From NCBI RefSeq assembly GCF_049647105.1, contig NZ_JBARWZ010000059.1, forward strand, positions 62,001 through 126,000: DNA of 64,000 nucleotides, written 5' to 3'. Positions 14,370-25,600 of this stretch are shown piece by piece. Below the pieces are notes generated by a model. That model made no database searches and was not told the origin of the DNA. It saw nothing but the letters and a program-made list of their open reading frames with translations. The translations under genes were made by a program, and so were the position numbers. Every line of letters starts with the position of its first letter. Position 1 is the stretch's first letter. Origin of the DNA: Actinophytocola sp049647105 (GTDB lineage Bacteria; Actinomycetota; Actinomycetes; Mycobacteriales; Pseudonocardiaceae).

Positions 14370-16292
14370 TTAGCTCAGGGGACCACGTTGGATTGGTACC
14401 TCTACGAAGCCCGGACTGGTGCTACGCGCGACCGATGCCGGGGCTCGGCGGAGCTTCGGTTCATTCGTGTCGGTGAGATACGCGACCACCCAGGTCCCCG
14501 CGCTCGGCACGGTCAGTGCCGATGGGTCGGTGGAGGTCTCATCACCGAGTGTGATCGGCTGCCAAGCCGTCCACGTGGTCGAACTCGGTGCCGTCTGGCC
14601 GCGGTAGTAAATGTAGTTGCCCGGACCTCTGGTCACGACCTGCAACATGCCGCCGATGGACATGACCGCCGACGGGCTACCCGACGCGGCGATGCCGGGC
14701 AGAGCGGTCCACGTTCCCGGGAAACCGGTCGCGGTCTGGCGCTGGGTCTGGACGGTTCCGGTGCTGTCGGTCGCGAACACCTGCACCGTGTTGCCCGGCA
14801 TTTCCACCACCGAGGCGGTGCCGGTGAACCCGCTCCCACCCAGGCTCGTCCAATCGCTGAGCACACCGTTCTCGTAGGTCGCGGTCCGGAACTGGCCGTC
14901 GCGACCCAGACCGACGAGGCGCACGCCCGCGCTGGTCGACACCGCGGTGAGCCGCTGGTGGTCGAGTGGCGTCGAACCGGCGAACTGCCACCCGCCGAAC
15001 GGGGCGTTGGTTGCGACCTGGCGCCGAACCCACAGCCCGTAGTCGGCGGCGAGGCCGAACTCGGCAAGGATGCCGCCGGATAGCCGGGCCGTCGTGGGTG
15101 CGGTGACCAGAAAGCCACCTTCCTTGGTAGGGGCACTCCAGACGTCGTCCGCGCCGCGCACGCTCTCAAGCACGTCCGCGTCGGTGCCGTTGGCGGAGAG
15201 CACCACTCGGCCATCCTGGTACTCGCCCATGGCGGTGGTCGCGCTGACTCCAGTGAGGCCGGGCACGACCTGGGCACCGAACGGCGTGTCGCCGGTCAGA
15301 TCGACTGCCTCAGCATGAGTCGCACGTCCCTCGGGGTCGACGTAGCCGTAGTGCAGGTGTCCGTCGCTTGTGTTGAGCAGGGTGACGGGGCCGTTCGGCT
15401 GTGCTGGTACAGCGGGCCGTGTTGGTGTGCTGGTGCCGATTCGCTGGCACGAGTTGGGCATCCCTGATGTCGCCCAGTCGATCCAGCCCGCACCGACTAT
15501 CTTCCCGACGTTGGAGATCCATGCCTCGGTGTTCTCGTCCCACCGGTACCAGTACATCTTGCCGTCCGGCTGTACGGCGTAGAGCACGTCGCCGCCGGCG
15601 GAGAGGACTCGGTCGAAGATGTTCCACGTGTGCCCGACCTGCTTGCCGAACATCAGCCAGCGTTGTGACGCCGCGTCGTAGCGGTACCGGTAGAGCGCAC
15701 CCGCCGTCGTCCGTGCGTAGAGCACCCCGCGGCCGGCCGCGACGATGAGGTCGAACTGGCCCCACTGCCCGGCGAGCACGCGGTGTTCCCATGTGCTGGT
15801 GGTCGGGTTGACACCCCGCCAGTGGAGGTGGCCGTCAGGTTCGACGGTGTAGATGTGCCCTTCGGAGTCGACGGTGATCCGGTTGCGGTACGACGCGGTG
15901 TTGTACTGCGCCCAGCCGCCAGGCTCGATGATCTCGAAGAAGTTGCCGTTCTGGAAGGTGTCCCAGCCGGTGCCGTTCCACCGGTACCGGCGCAGCGCGC
16001 CGTCGTTCCACGCCATGTAGATGACGCCGTTCGGGGCGGCGACAGGTCGGCCGAGATTCCAACCGGTGCCCATGATCGGTGGATTCGGAACGAATGCGAG
16101 GTCGGCGCCGGTCTCCGGCTCCGTGTGCTGGTAGTGGTACATGATGCCGTTGCTGGTCACCCGGTAGATGGGCGCGGTGGGCGTGCACTCAAGGGTGGAG
16201 TTCTCTGTCGCGGCGGCGGTGGGTGGCACGGTCGCGACGGACGCGGCCACCGTGCACACGGCGACAAGGGTGGAAATGCGAGCCAGTCGCAC
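14370..16292 (-). CDS. Secreted tachylectin-like beta-propeller protein
   Basis: A 640-residue protein with a signal peptide (RLARISTLVAVCTVAASVA, cleavage near TAAATE). Residues about 35-300 carry repeated blades with the tachylectin-2 signature (YRVTSNGIMYHYQHTEP, GALRRYRWNGTGW, GHLHWRGVNP, GALYRYRYDAASQRW, GKMYWYRWDENTEAW), a fold that binds N-acetyl sugars in tachylectin. A Pro/Thr linker precedes a second propeller-like half (about 320-640) with sialidase/Asp-box-like repeats. GTG 16292 follows GGAAGGAAACAGCC. The gene is divergent from the RHS toxin gene and could be an exported lectin. The ligand is unknown. Confidence 0.8.
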   Translation of the reverse strand: MRLARISTLVAVCTVAASVATVPPTAAATENSTLECTPTAPIYRVTSNGIMYHYQHTEPETGADLAFVPNPPIMGTGWNLGRPVAAPNGVIYMAWNDGALRRYRWNGTGWDTFQNGNFFEIIEPGGWAQYNTASYRNRITVDSEGHIYTVEPDGHLHWRGVNPTTSTWEHRVLAGQWGQFDLIVAAGRGVLYARTTAGALYRYRYDAASQRWLMFGKQVGHTWNIFDRVLSAGGDVLYAVQPDGKMYWYRWDENTEAWISNVGKIVGAGWIDWATSGMPNSCQRIGTSTPTRPAVPAQPNGPVTLLNTSDGHLHYGYVDPEGRATHAEAVDLTGDTPFGAQVVPGLTGVSATTAMGEYQDGRVVLSANGTDADVLESVRGADDVWSAPTKEGGFLVTAPTTARLSGGILAEFGLAADYGLWVRRQVATNAPFGGWQFAGSTPLDHQRLTAVSTSAGVRLVGLGRDGQFRTATYENGVLSDWTSLGGSGFTGTASVVEMPGNTVQVFATDSTGTVQTQRQTATGFPGTWTALPGIAASGSPSAVMSIGGMLQVVTRGPGNYIYYRGQTAPSSTTWTAWQPITLGDETSTDPSALTVPSAGTWVVAYLTDTNEPKLRRAPASVARSTSPGFVEVPIQRGPLS

Positions 16293-16659
16293 GGCTGTTT
16301 CCTTCCGTTTCCATGCGGAAACGCGGTATTCGGAAACAGGCCGGAAATTACCGCACGTCAAATTCGGCGCGTGTGCGCCGAATTGATCTGGTAACCCCCA
16401 GTGTCAGCTTGCCCGAGCCGCGTCGTCGGTGGTCGCCCGTCCCCGTGCGGGCCGTCGGACAGTGTCGTTTGCGCAGGTGACAGCAGTCAAGCCGTCCTGT
16501 TTGTGAGGTAGCGCACAAATTTGTCGTGTAACATTTTCCGACTAGGCCGAACGGCGGCTTCTTCTTGCCATGCAGTTTGCTGGCCGGTATTCATGTGCGT
16601 CGGCGAGCCCTTCGGGGAGGGCACCCGTTGTCGCGGTTTATCCGTTCTGGAGGGTCAGG
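16293..16659. other. Divergent promoter region of lectin and RHS genes
   Basis: No gene is supported. The segment 16490-16550 is AT-richer than its surroundings (TTTGTGAGGTAGCGCACAAA, then TTTGTCGTGTAACATTTTCC) and is the likely site of the RHS promoter. No clear -35/-10 pair could be fixed. Confidence 0.4.
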
Positions 16660-19600
16660 GTGCTGGCGTTGTCTGCTGCAGGAAAAGTCTCGCTGGGGAG
16701 GCGTGTCCTCGTCGCGTTGACGGTGTTCGCGGTCGTCGCGACCACGCTCGGGCCGGACACGCCCGGTGCGAACCAGCAGGTGGCGGCACCCGGGTCCGGA
16801 CCTGCGCAGGAGTGGGGTGACGCCGCAGGGCGGTCACATGAGGCCGGTGGCCGGGCCAATCCGGCCGATGCGCGGACACTCCAGTCGAAGTACCCGCCCA
16901 TTGAGGCGCAGGAGGCTGATGCGGCACGCAACGTCGCGCGGGTCGGCGAGTCGCAGGACCCGGCGGTGCGGGGATTCGATACCGCCACCAGCCGTGAGCT
17001 GCCTGAGCTGCGAAAAGAGGCGCAGCGCACCTTCGAGAACGCGGACGGCACGCAGACGACGGAGTTCAGCCGGGACCCCCTCAACTTCAAGCAGGCCGAT
17101 GGCACCTGGCGGCCGATCGACACCCGGCTCGTGCCGGACGGGGAGGGCTGGCGCAACGCCGAGGACTCCGTCCGGGTCTGGACCGCAGAGGCGACCGGCT
17201 CCGGCCCGGTGGCACGGCTCGACCTCGACGGCACGCACCGGATCGAGTTCGGTTTGGACCGTGCCGCGACATCGACGGGGACGGTCGACGGCAGTGCCGT
17301 GACCTACCCGGACGTGCGGCAGGACGCGGACCTACGGCTCGAGGTCACCACCCGCGGTCTCAAGGAGACCATCGCGCTGAAGTCCCCGGACGCGCCCCAC
17401 GAATGGCTGTTCCCGCTCAAGACCAGCGGTCTCACGGCGTCCATCGTGGACGGCGCGATCGTCTTCCGCGACGAGAAGGGAACGGAGCGGGCGCGAATCC
17501 CGCGCGGGTTCATGTTCGACTCCGCGTACAACGAGCGGATGGGGGAGTACGCGACCTCCTACGGCGTCACCTACGAACTGGTCGGTGACGCCATCCGGAT
17601 GACCCTGGACGAGAAGTGGCTGCGCGATCCACAGCGCGTGTACCCGGTAACCGTGGACCCGCCGGTCGACGTGCGTGCCGCCGCGTCGAGCATGTACGTC
17701 CAGCGCAACAGCGACGGCACCAACTTCAGCAACACCGACGACCTCAAGGTCGGCCGTGCCACCGACTCCGGTGGCAGCTACACCGCGGCGAGTTACCTCT
17801 CCTTCCCCCATGTCGAAGACGGCCTCGCGGGTCACAAGATCTTCGGTGCGCAGCTGTCGCTCACCAACTACCACTCCTGGTCCTGTAACCCGCGTCCGGT
17901 GAGCATCCACGCGGTGACCCAGCAGTGGGCGGCGGGGACCGGCCATTCCTACCCCGGCCCGGCGTTCACCACATCCCCGTTGGGCAGCAAGAGCTTCGCC
18001 CACGGGTTCATCGCGAGTGGAACGACGACCTCGCGGTGCCCGACCGCGACCGAGGCCATCCCGCTCGGCATCGCAGGCCGTGACCTGGTGCAGCGGTGGG
18101 TGAACGGCCAGCAGAACAACTACGGCCTCACCGTCCGCGCCTCCGAGACCGACGTGTACGGCTGGAAGAAGTTCGCCCAGGCCGGCACCGCGAACCCGCC
18201 CCGGCTCGCGATCACCCACACGCCGTTCAACGCCGACTACGAGTTCGTGAACCCCGTCCCGGACCCGCCGGTCACGCGGCTCCAGGGCGGCAAGGTCAAG
18301 CTCAAGGCCACCAACCGCGGCGTGGATCCGTGGACGTCCGGCTACGCCCTCGCGTACCGGATCTTCAACCGGAACGGCGAGTACCTCGGCTGGTCCGAGT
18401 CGGCCTCGTTGTCGGGCTCGACCCCGCGAGGCTCCTCGGTCACGCTCGACGCCTACATCAAGCCGTTGCAGCCGGGCACCTACCGGCTCGAGTTCACCAT
18501 GATGCGCCGCGGCGGCCCGGTGTTCACCGACGAACAGATCGCCCCTGCCGTGCTCGTTCTGACCGTGGTGGACATCCCGCCGGTCGTACAGGAGCTGTAC
18601 CCGCCCAACGGCTACTCCGCGCCGTCGCTGACGCCGAGCCTGTGGGCGCGTGCCGTCGACATCGACGCACCGTCCGGCAGCGCACCCCAGTACCGGTTCG
18701 AGGTGTGCGACGAGAACAAGACCAACTGCTTCGACTCGGGCCGCCAGGCGAGTCCAACATGGACGGTGCCGACAGGACGGTTGCAGTGGAGCAAGACCTA
18801 CCACTGGCGTGTGTACGCCTCGGACGGCACGTCGGAGAACGAGCCGACGCCCTTCAGTGCGCTGCTGACCGCCGTACCGCAGCCGGAGATCACCACGCAC
18901 CTCGGCAACGCGCCCTACGGTGGCCGGTCCGGCGAGTTCGACCCGCAGGTCGGCAACTACACGGCGAGCGCGGTCGACGCGACCGTGTCCACGATCGGGC
19001 CGAAGCTGTCGGTCGTCCGCACCTACAACAGCCTCGACCCGCGCACCGACTCCGCGTTCGGCGCGGGCTGGTCCAGCCAGTACGACATGCGGATCACCCC
19101 GGACAACGACGGCTCCGGCAACGTCGTCGTCACCTACCCGGACGGTCAGCAGGCCCGGTTCGGCGCCAACCTCGACGCGAGCGGCCAGCCCACCGGCGGC
19201 CGTCTCGCGCCGCCACCTGGCCGGTACGCGACCCTGGTCCCGCGCACCGCGGCCGAGGGCGGCGGGTGGACGCTGACCGACAAGTCCGCGTCCCTGTACG
19301 TGTTCCGCCCCGACGGTCGTCCGTCGGAGATCTACGACAACGCCGGCCGCTCGGTCGCGTTCACCTACGGCACCGACGGCAAGCTCAGCACCGTCACCAA
19401 CCGCACCAGCGGCCGCAAGCTCACGGTCACCTGGTCCGGCGCGCACATCCGCACGGTCAGCACCGACCCGGTGAACGGCGCCCCGCTGACCTGGACCTAC
19501 ACCTACGACGGCGACCGCCTCACCAAAGCGTGCGATCCGACCGACGGCTGCACCACGTACGAGTACACCGAGGGCTCGCACTACCGCAGCACGGTCGTCG

Positions 19601-22600
19601 ACGCCAAACCCGACTCGTACTGGCGACTCGGCGACCCGTCCGGAACCGAGGCACAGAGCCAGATCGGCCTCAACCTCGGCACCGACAAGGCCGCCTACAA
19701 GGACGTCACCCTCGGCTCGGCTGGCATCGCCGATGGTGACACGGCCGCCACGTTCAACGGCACCACGTCGGCGATGACCCTCCCGCAGGGCACGGTTCGC
19801 AAGAGCCGCGAACTGTCGGTGGAGATGTGGTTCCGCACGTCCAACGGCGGCCCGCTCCTGGGCATCCAGAACCAGCCCGATGGTGTGACCCCGACCGCGG
19901 CGGTGCCGCTGGTCTATGTGGACACCGACGGAAAGCTGCGCGGCCAGTTCTGGACCGGGACGGTCAACCAGTTCGTCACCACGGGAACGGTGAACGACAA
20001 CCAGTGGCACCACATGGTGCTCTCCAGCACCATCAACAGCCAGACGCTGTACCTCGACGGCCAGGTCGTCGGCACCCGCGCGGGAGCGATCAACCACAGC
20101 GCGTACAACCACAGCCAGGTCGGTGCCGCGTTCGCGATCACGCCGTCGCACCTGCCAGGGTGGGGGACCGCGCAGCGCCGCTCGTTCACCGGTGTGATCG
20201 ACGAGGTCGCGGTCTACCAGCACCCGCTGGGCCTGCCCGCCGTGCAGTCGCACCATCGCGCGCGGGCCGCGGCCTCGCAGATGAGCAAGACCGTGCTGCC
20301 CAGCGGCAAGACAGCCGCGGAGATGCGGTACGACACCGGCCGCGACCGGCTGCTTGAATACACCGACCGCAACGGCGGCAGCTGGACCCTCGGCGCACCG
20401 ATGGTCACGGGCACCAAGGACAACGTCATCCGCACGGTCCGGGTCGCCGACCCGGGCAACCGGGCCCACTTCTACGACTACGACCCGTTGCGCGGCCGCA
20501 TCCTGCGCTACCTCGCGCCGATCGGTCAGTCCCGCCCGGAGGACGAGCCGCCGCCGGACGAGTCGATCCCGACCCCGCCGCCGTACGAGTGCCCGCCGCC
20601 GGAGGAGGAGCCGTTCTGCGAGATCCCGATCGGCGGTGGTGAAGGCTCGTTCCCGCCCATCGACATGCAGGGCGCCCGCACGTTCACCTACGACGCCAAC
20701 GGGTTCCAGAGCACCATCACCGACGAGCTCGGCAAGTCGGTGACACTGACCAACGACGCACGCGGCAACATCACGACCCGCAAGACCTGCCGCACCGGTA
20801 CGTCCTGCCAGACCGCGTACTTCGAGTACACCCCGGTCGGGTCGAACCTCACCGACCCACGCCTGGACAAGGTGATCGCGACCCGCGACGCCCGGTCCAG
20901 CTCCGCCACCGACAACCGGTACCGCACCGCGTACACCTACACCACGCGCGGTGATCTGGAGACGCAGACGACGCCGGACGGCGCGGTCGTCCGCCACACG
21001 TACACGACCGACAGCACTCCGGCGGTTGGCGGCGGCAACACCCCGGCGGGCCTGGTGCACACGACCACGAACCCACGTGGCGCGGTCACCACCTACGGGT
21101 ACTTCCGCACCGGTGACCTGGCCGAGATCCGCTCCGCGACCGGCCTCGTCACCCGCTTCACCTACGACGAACTCGGCCGCCGCACCACCAGCACGGAGAT
21201 CTCGGACAGCTTCCCGAGTGGTGTCAGCACGACGGTCACCTACGACAAGCTGTCCCGTCCGACCGTCACCACCGCGCCCGGAGTGGAGAACGAGGTCACC
21301 GGCGACAACCACCGCCTGCGCACCACGACCACCTACGACGCCGACGGCAACCCGACGAAGGCAGAAGCCGACGACATCGAGGGCGACGATCCGACCCGCG
21401 TCGCGTCCCTGCTGTACGACGAGCACAACCGCGTCGTACGGATGACCGACGCCGAGGGCAACGAGACCGGCTTCGGTTACGACGCGTTCGGCAACACCAC
21501 GAGGATGGTCGACGCGAGCGGCGTCCAGTACGACTACACCTACACCCGCCGCAACAAGCTCGCCGAGGTGCGGCTGCGCGGCTGGACCGGTGACCCGGGC
21601 GGTGCGCAGCCGGGGCCGGAGGACTACCTGGTCCTCGCCTCCTACGCCTACGCGCTGAACGGTGAGCTGACCAGCAGCACCGACGCCATGGGCCGGACCA
21701 CCGCGTACCGGTACCACGACGACGGTCTCCTCAAGGACACCATCGCCACGTCCCGCAACCTCGTACTGGCAACGAACGAGTACGACGCGGCAGGCAACCT
21801 CGCCCGCCAGACCACCGCGGGCGGCCGCGTCACCACGTACGAGACCGACGCGGTGGGCCGCCGCAGCGCCATGACCGCCGACCCGCTTGGCCTCGCCCGC
21901 CGCACCGGGTGGACCTACGACCTGAACGGCAACGTCACCCAGGTCCGCATGACCGGCCGCGAGTCCAACACCGGCGAGTTCGACGACGCCACCGCGGAAG
22001 TCGTCGACTTCGGCTACGACCCGGTAGGCAGGCAGACGAGCGAGACCGTCCACACAGGAACCGAGGATCTCGCCACCACGTACGGCCACGACCAGCGCGG
22101 CCTCGTGACGTCCACAACGGACCCGGCGGGCGCGAGGACCGACTACCGGTACGACGCCCTTGGCCGCCTGGTGACGGCGACGGCACCGGAGGTCGAGACC
22201 GAACCCGGCGGCCTGACCCGCCCGACAACGAAGACCGGTTACGACACGTTCGGCGCCACCACCCACGCGACGGACGCGAACGGCGAGACGTGGCGGTACG
22301 GCTACGACAAGCTGAGCAGGCTCGTCTCGACGACGTCACCCCAGTACACCCCGCCGGGCGCCACCCCGATCACGGCGACGTCCTCGCAGGCGTACGACGC
22401 CATGGGCCGCGTCACGACCTCGACCAACCCACGTGGGGCGGTGACCAGGTACGAGTACGACCAGCTGGGGCGCCTGACCACCCAGACCGACCCGCACGCC
22501 GACCAGGCGGGCGAGTCCGGGGGTGTGTGGCGGTACGGCTACACCCGCACAGGTGAGGTGCTCTCGGCGACCAACCCGATGGGTGCCCGCAACGAGTACA

Positions 22601-25600
22601 CCTACGACGACCTCGGCCGTCTGCAGACCACCAGCGAGCTGGAGCGTTACCCGGCGCCGGGCACGTACACGAGCGAGTTCACCTACGACGACGCGTCGAA
22701 CCTGCTCACGGCCAAGGCCCCGTCGGGCGCCACGGCGAGCTACGCCTACGACAAGCTGAACCAGCTGATCCGCGCGACGGACCCGTCCGGTGTGGCGGTG
22801 TCGCTCGGTTATGACAGGTCCGGCCGCCAGGCGACGAGCGCCGACGCGGCTGGCCGCAAGCAGCGCACGCTCTACGACCTCGCGGGCCGTCCGACCCAGG
22901 TGCTGGACCTGACCCCGGCGGGCGTTCCCCTGAGGAAGTCGAAGTTCGCGTACGACCGGGTTGGCAACCTCAAGACCGTCACCAACCCGCTGGGCCACGT
23001 CAGCCGCTACACCTCCGACGCGCTGGGCCGCCTGCAGGAACAGGTCGAACCGGTCTCGGCAACGGAGTCGATCACCACGACGTTCGGCTATGACGCGGCG
23101 GGCAACCAAACCCGCTACACCGACGGCCGCGGCAACACGACCGAGTACACCGTCAACGAGTGGGGCCTTCCGGAGTCGGTGGTCGAGCCGTCCACGACGG
23201 CTCACCCGAACGCGGCGGACCGCACGTGGACGGTTGCCTATGACGCCACGGCCAACCCGGTCCGCACGGACCTCCCCGGCAACGTCGAACGCACGAACAC
23301 CTACGACCTCCTGGACCGGCTGACCGCCGCGGCAGCGACGGACACCCCGGCGAAGTCGTACGACCACGACGCACTCGGCCGCACGATCAGCGCCTCCACC
23401 TCGGCAGGCGAGAACCGGTTCACCTACAACGACCGAGACGCGTTGCTGTCCACCGGCGGCCCGTCCGGTGACACGAACTACACGTACAACGCCGACGGCA
23501 ACCCGGTAAGCAGAACGGACGCGTCCGGCACCGCCAACTTCGGCTACACGACCGGCCGCCTGACCACGATGCAGGACGGCATCACCGGCGTCACCCAGGT
23601 CCTGGACTACGACGACACCGGCCTGCTGTCCACTGTGAACTATGGCAGTGGTCGCGTTCGCGAGTTCACCTACGACGACCTGGCGCGTCCGGTCAGCGAC
23701 ACCGTCGCCGGCGCGTCGATCGAGTACGGCTATGACCTGAACGACCGCCTGACCACGAAGGAGACGGCAGGTCTCGCCGACGCGGGCGTGAACACTTACG
23801 GTTACGACCGCGCGGACCGCCTGACGAGCTGGACCCACCAGCCCACCGGCGGCTCCCCGACCACGACGACGTACGGCTGGGACGCGGCGAGCAACCGAGT
23901 GGCGGCGGGCGCCAAGGTCGCGACGTACGACGAACGCAACCGTCTCCAGTCCGACGGCACCGACAGCTACACCTACACGCCCCGCGGGACGCTGTCGTCG
24001 AAGTCGGGTTCCCCGGTCGCTTTCGACGGCTTCGACAGGCTCAAGCAGCAAGGCGCCGCGACGTACACCTACGACGCGCTGGACCGAGTGGCCACCCGCA
24101 ACGGCGCACGGTTCACCTACAGCGGCGCGACCAACGAACTGGCCACGGACGGCACGACGAGCTTCGGAAGAGGCCCGGGGGGCGAGCTGCTCTCCACCCG
24201 GACCGGCGCCGACCAGAGCCTGGCTCTGGCCGACCAGCACGGCGACGTCATGGCGAGCCTCCCGACCGCAGGCAGCGCCATCTCAGACAGCACGGCCTAC
24301 GACCCGTGGGGCAAGGTCACCGACGGCACCGAACGCAAGATCGGTTACCAGGGCGACTACACCGACCCGGACACCGACCAGGTCAACATGACCGCCCGTT
24401 GGTATGACCCGTCCTCGGGTGGTTTCTCGAGCAGGGACAGCGCGGCCCTCCCGACGAGCCCGTCCCCGATGGCGAACCGCTACTCCTACGGCGCGTCGTC
24501 TCCGATGAACTACAGCGATCCGAGCGGCCACAACCCGCTGAAGTGCAAGGATCTCCCGGGCAACCCCGAGTCGGCGGTCTGCGTCCACCCGGACTCAGGT
24601 GGTCAGATCGGTAGCGGTCTGGGCGCCCTACCGGGCGGCTCCAGCTGCGGAGGATCACCACTGCCACCGTACGTCCGAACACTCGACTGCTGTGCGGGCC
24701 TCAAGACCTTCGGTCCATGCAACTGGCGCGGAGCGGACCTGGACTTCAATCCTGGTGGAGCAAGCGGCTCCCTGACGGGTTCGATCAATGGCCCTCGAGG
24801 TGGTGGCGCAGGGGCACCCCGTCCCGACCCGGCAATCGCAGCACGCCAGGCCAACCGAGCCGCTGCGCTGAACAACCCGATGCCGATCCCAGGCGCGATG
24901 CTGGCGCCGCTCTACGGCGGCTCGATCACCGCCCCGGTGTCCCCAGCCCCGGACGTCCCGTCCAGAACCGCAAGCGACTTCCAGGACCCGATCGACGACA
25001 TCAACGACAGCTACCAAAAGCTGGAGAACTCGCTCACCGGCGACGGCCCGCTGCTGCAGAACGCCGAGTACTCCCCGTCCGAGATCGAACGGTATTGCGA
25101 CGGGTGCGACTGGTCAGCCGAAGAGGCGGCTCCGTCGCTCGACATGCCCAGCCTTCTCGTGCCGCCGGTGTCACAACCTCCGGTTCTCACAGCACCATCG
25201 CCCAAATCCCCTCCCGCCGCGCCGATACGAGGTAGTGGAGGGGGTGCACTCGCCGCGATTCTCGTCGGGCTTTCACAGTTGCTGGCGGCGGACGCACCCG
25301 GAAACGGGCCTTCGGTAGATGTGCGAGAACAGGAAAAGAAGTGCCAAGGTGCCCCGAGCAGCCACGTCGGGGAGATCATCTATCACAACCTGGATCACAT
25401 GGAGCGGGCGACAGGTGTCGAGGGATGTTTCAAGGGGCGTGTGCTGGACCTCGATGATTCCCCGCGATCCACTCCTCCTGGTTTCCAGCCTGGAATGGAT
25501 CGGGGGCACTTGATGGCCCGCCGCTTCGGTGGATCGAATACCAAGCCAGAGAATCTCGTGCCGCTCTATCGAGGTGCTAATCAAATCGGAATGGCGAGAA

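Noticed and set aside
17332..22266. A 1644-codon open frame on the minus strand opposite the RHS gene
   Set aside because: It is the codon-position shadow of the high-GC RHS gene: Arg/Val/Gly-rich low-information sequence with no domain, no ribosome-binding site and no neighbours.
22336..24240. A 634-codon minus-strand frame opposite the RHS repeats
   Set aside because: Same kind of shadow; its repetitive V/R/G composition mirrors the YD repeats on the plus strand.
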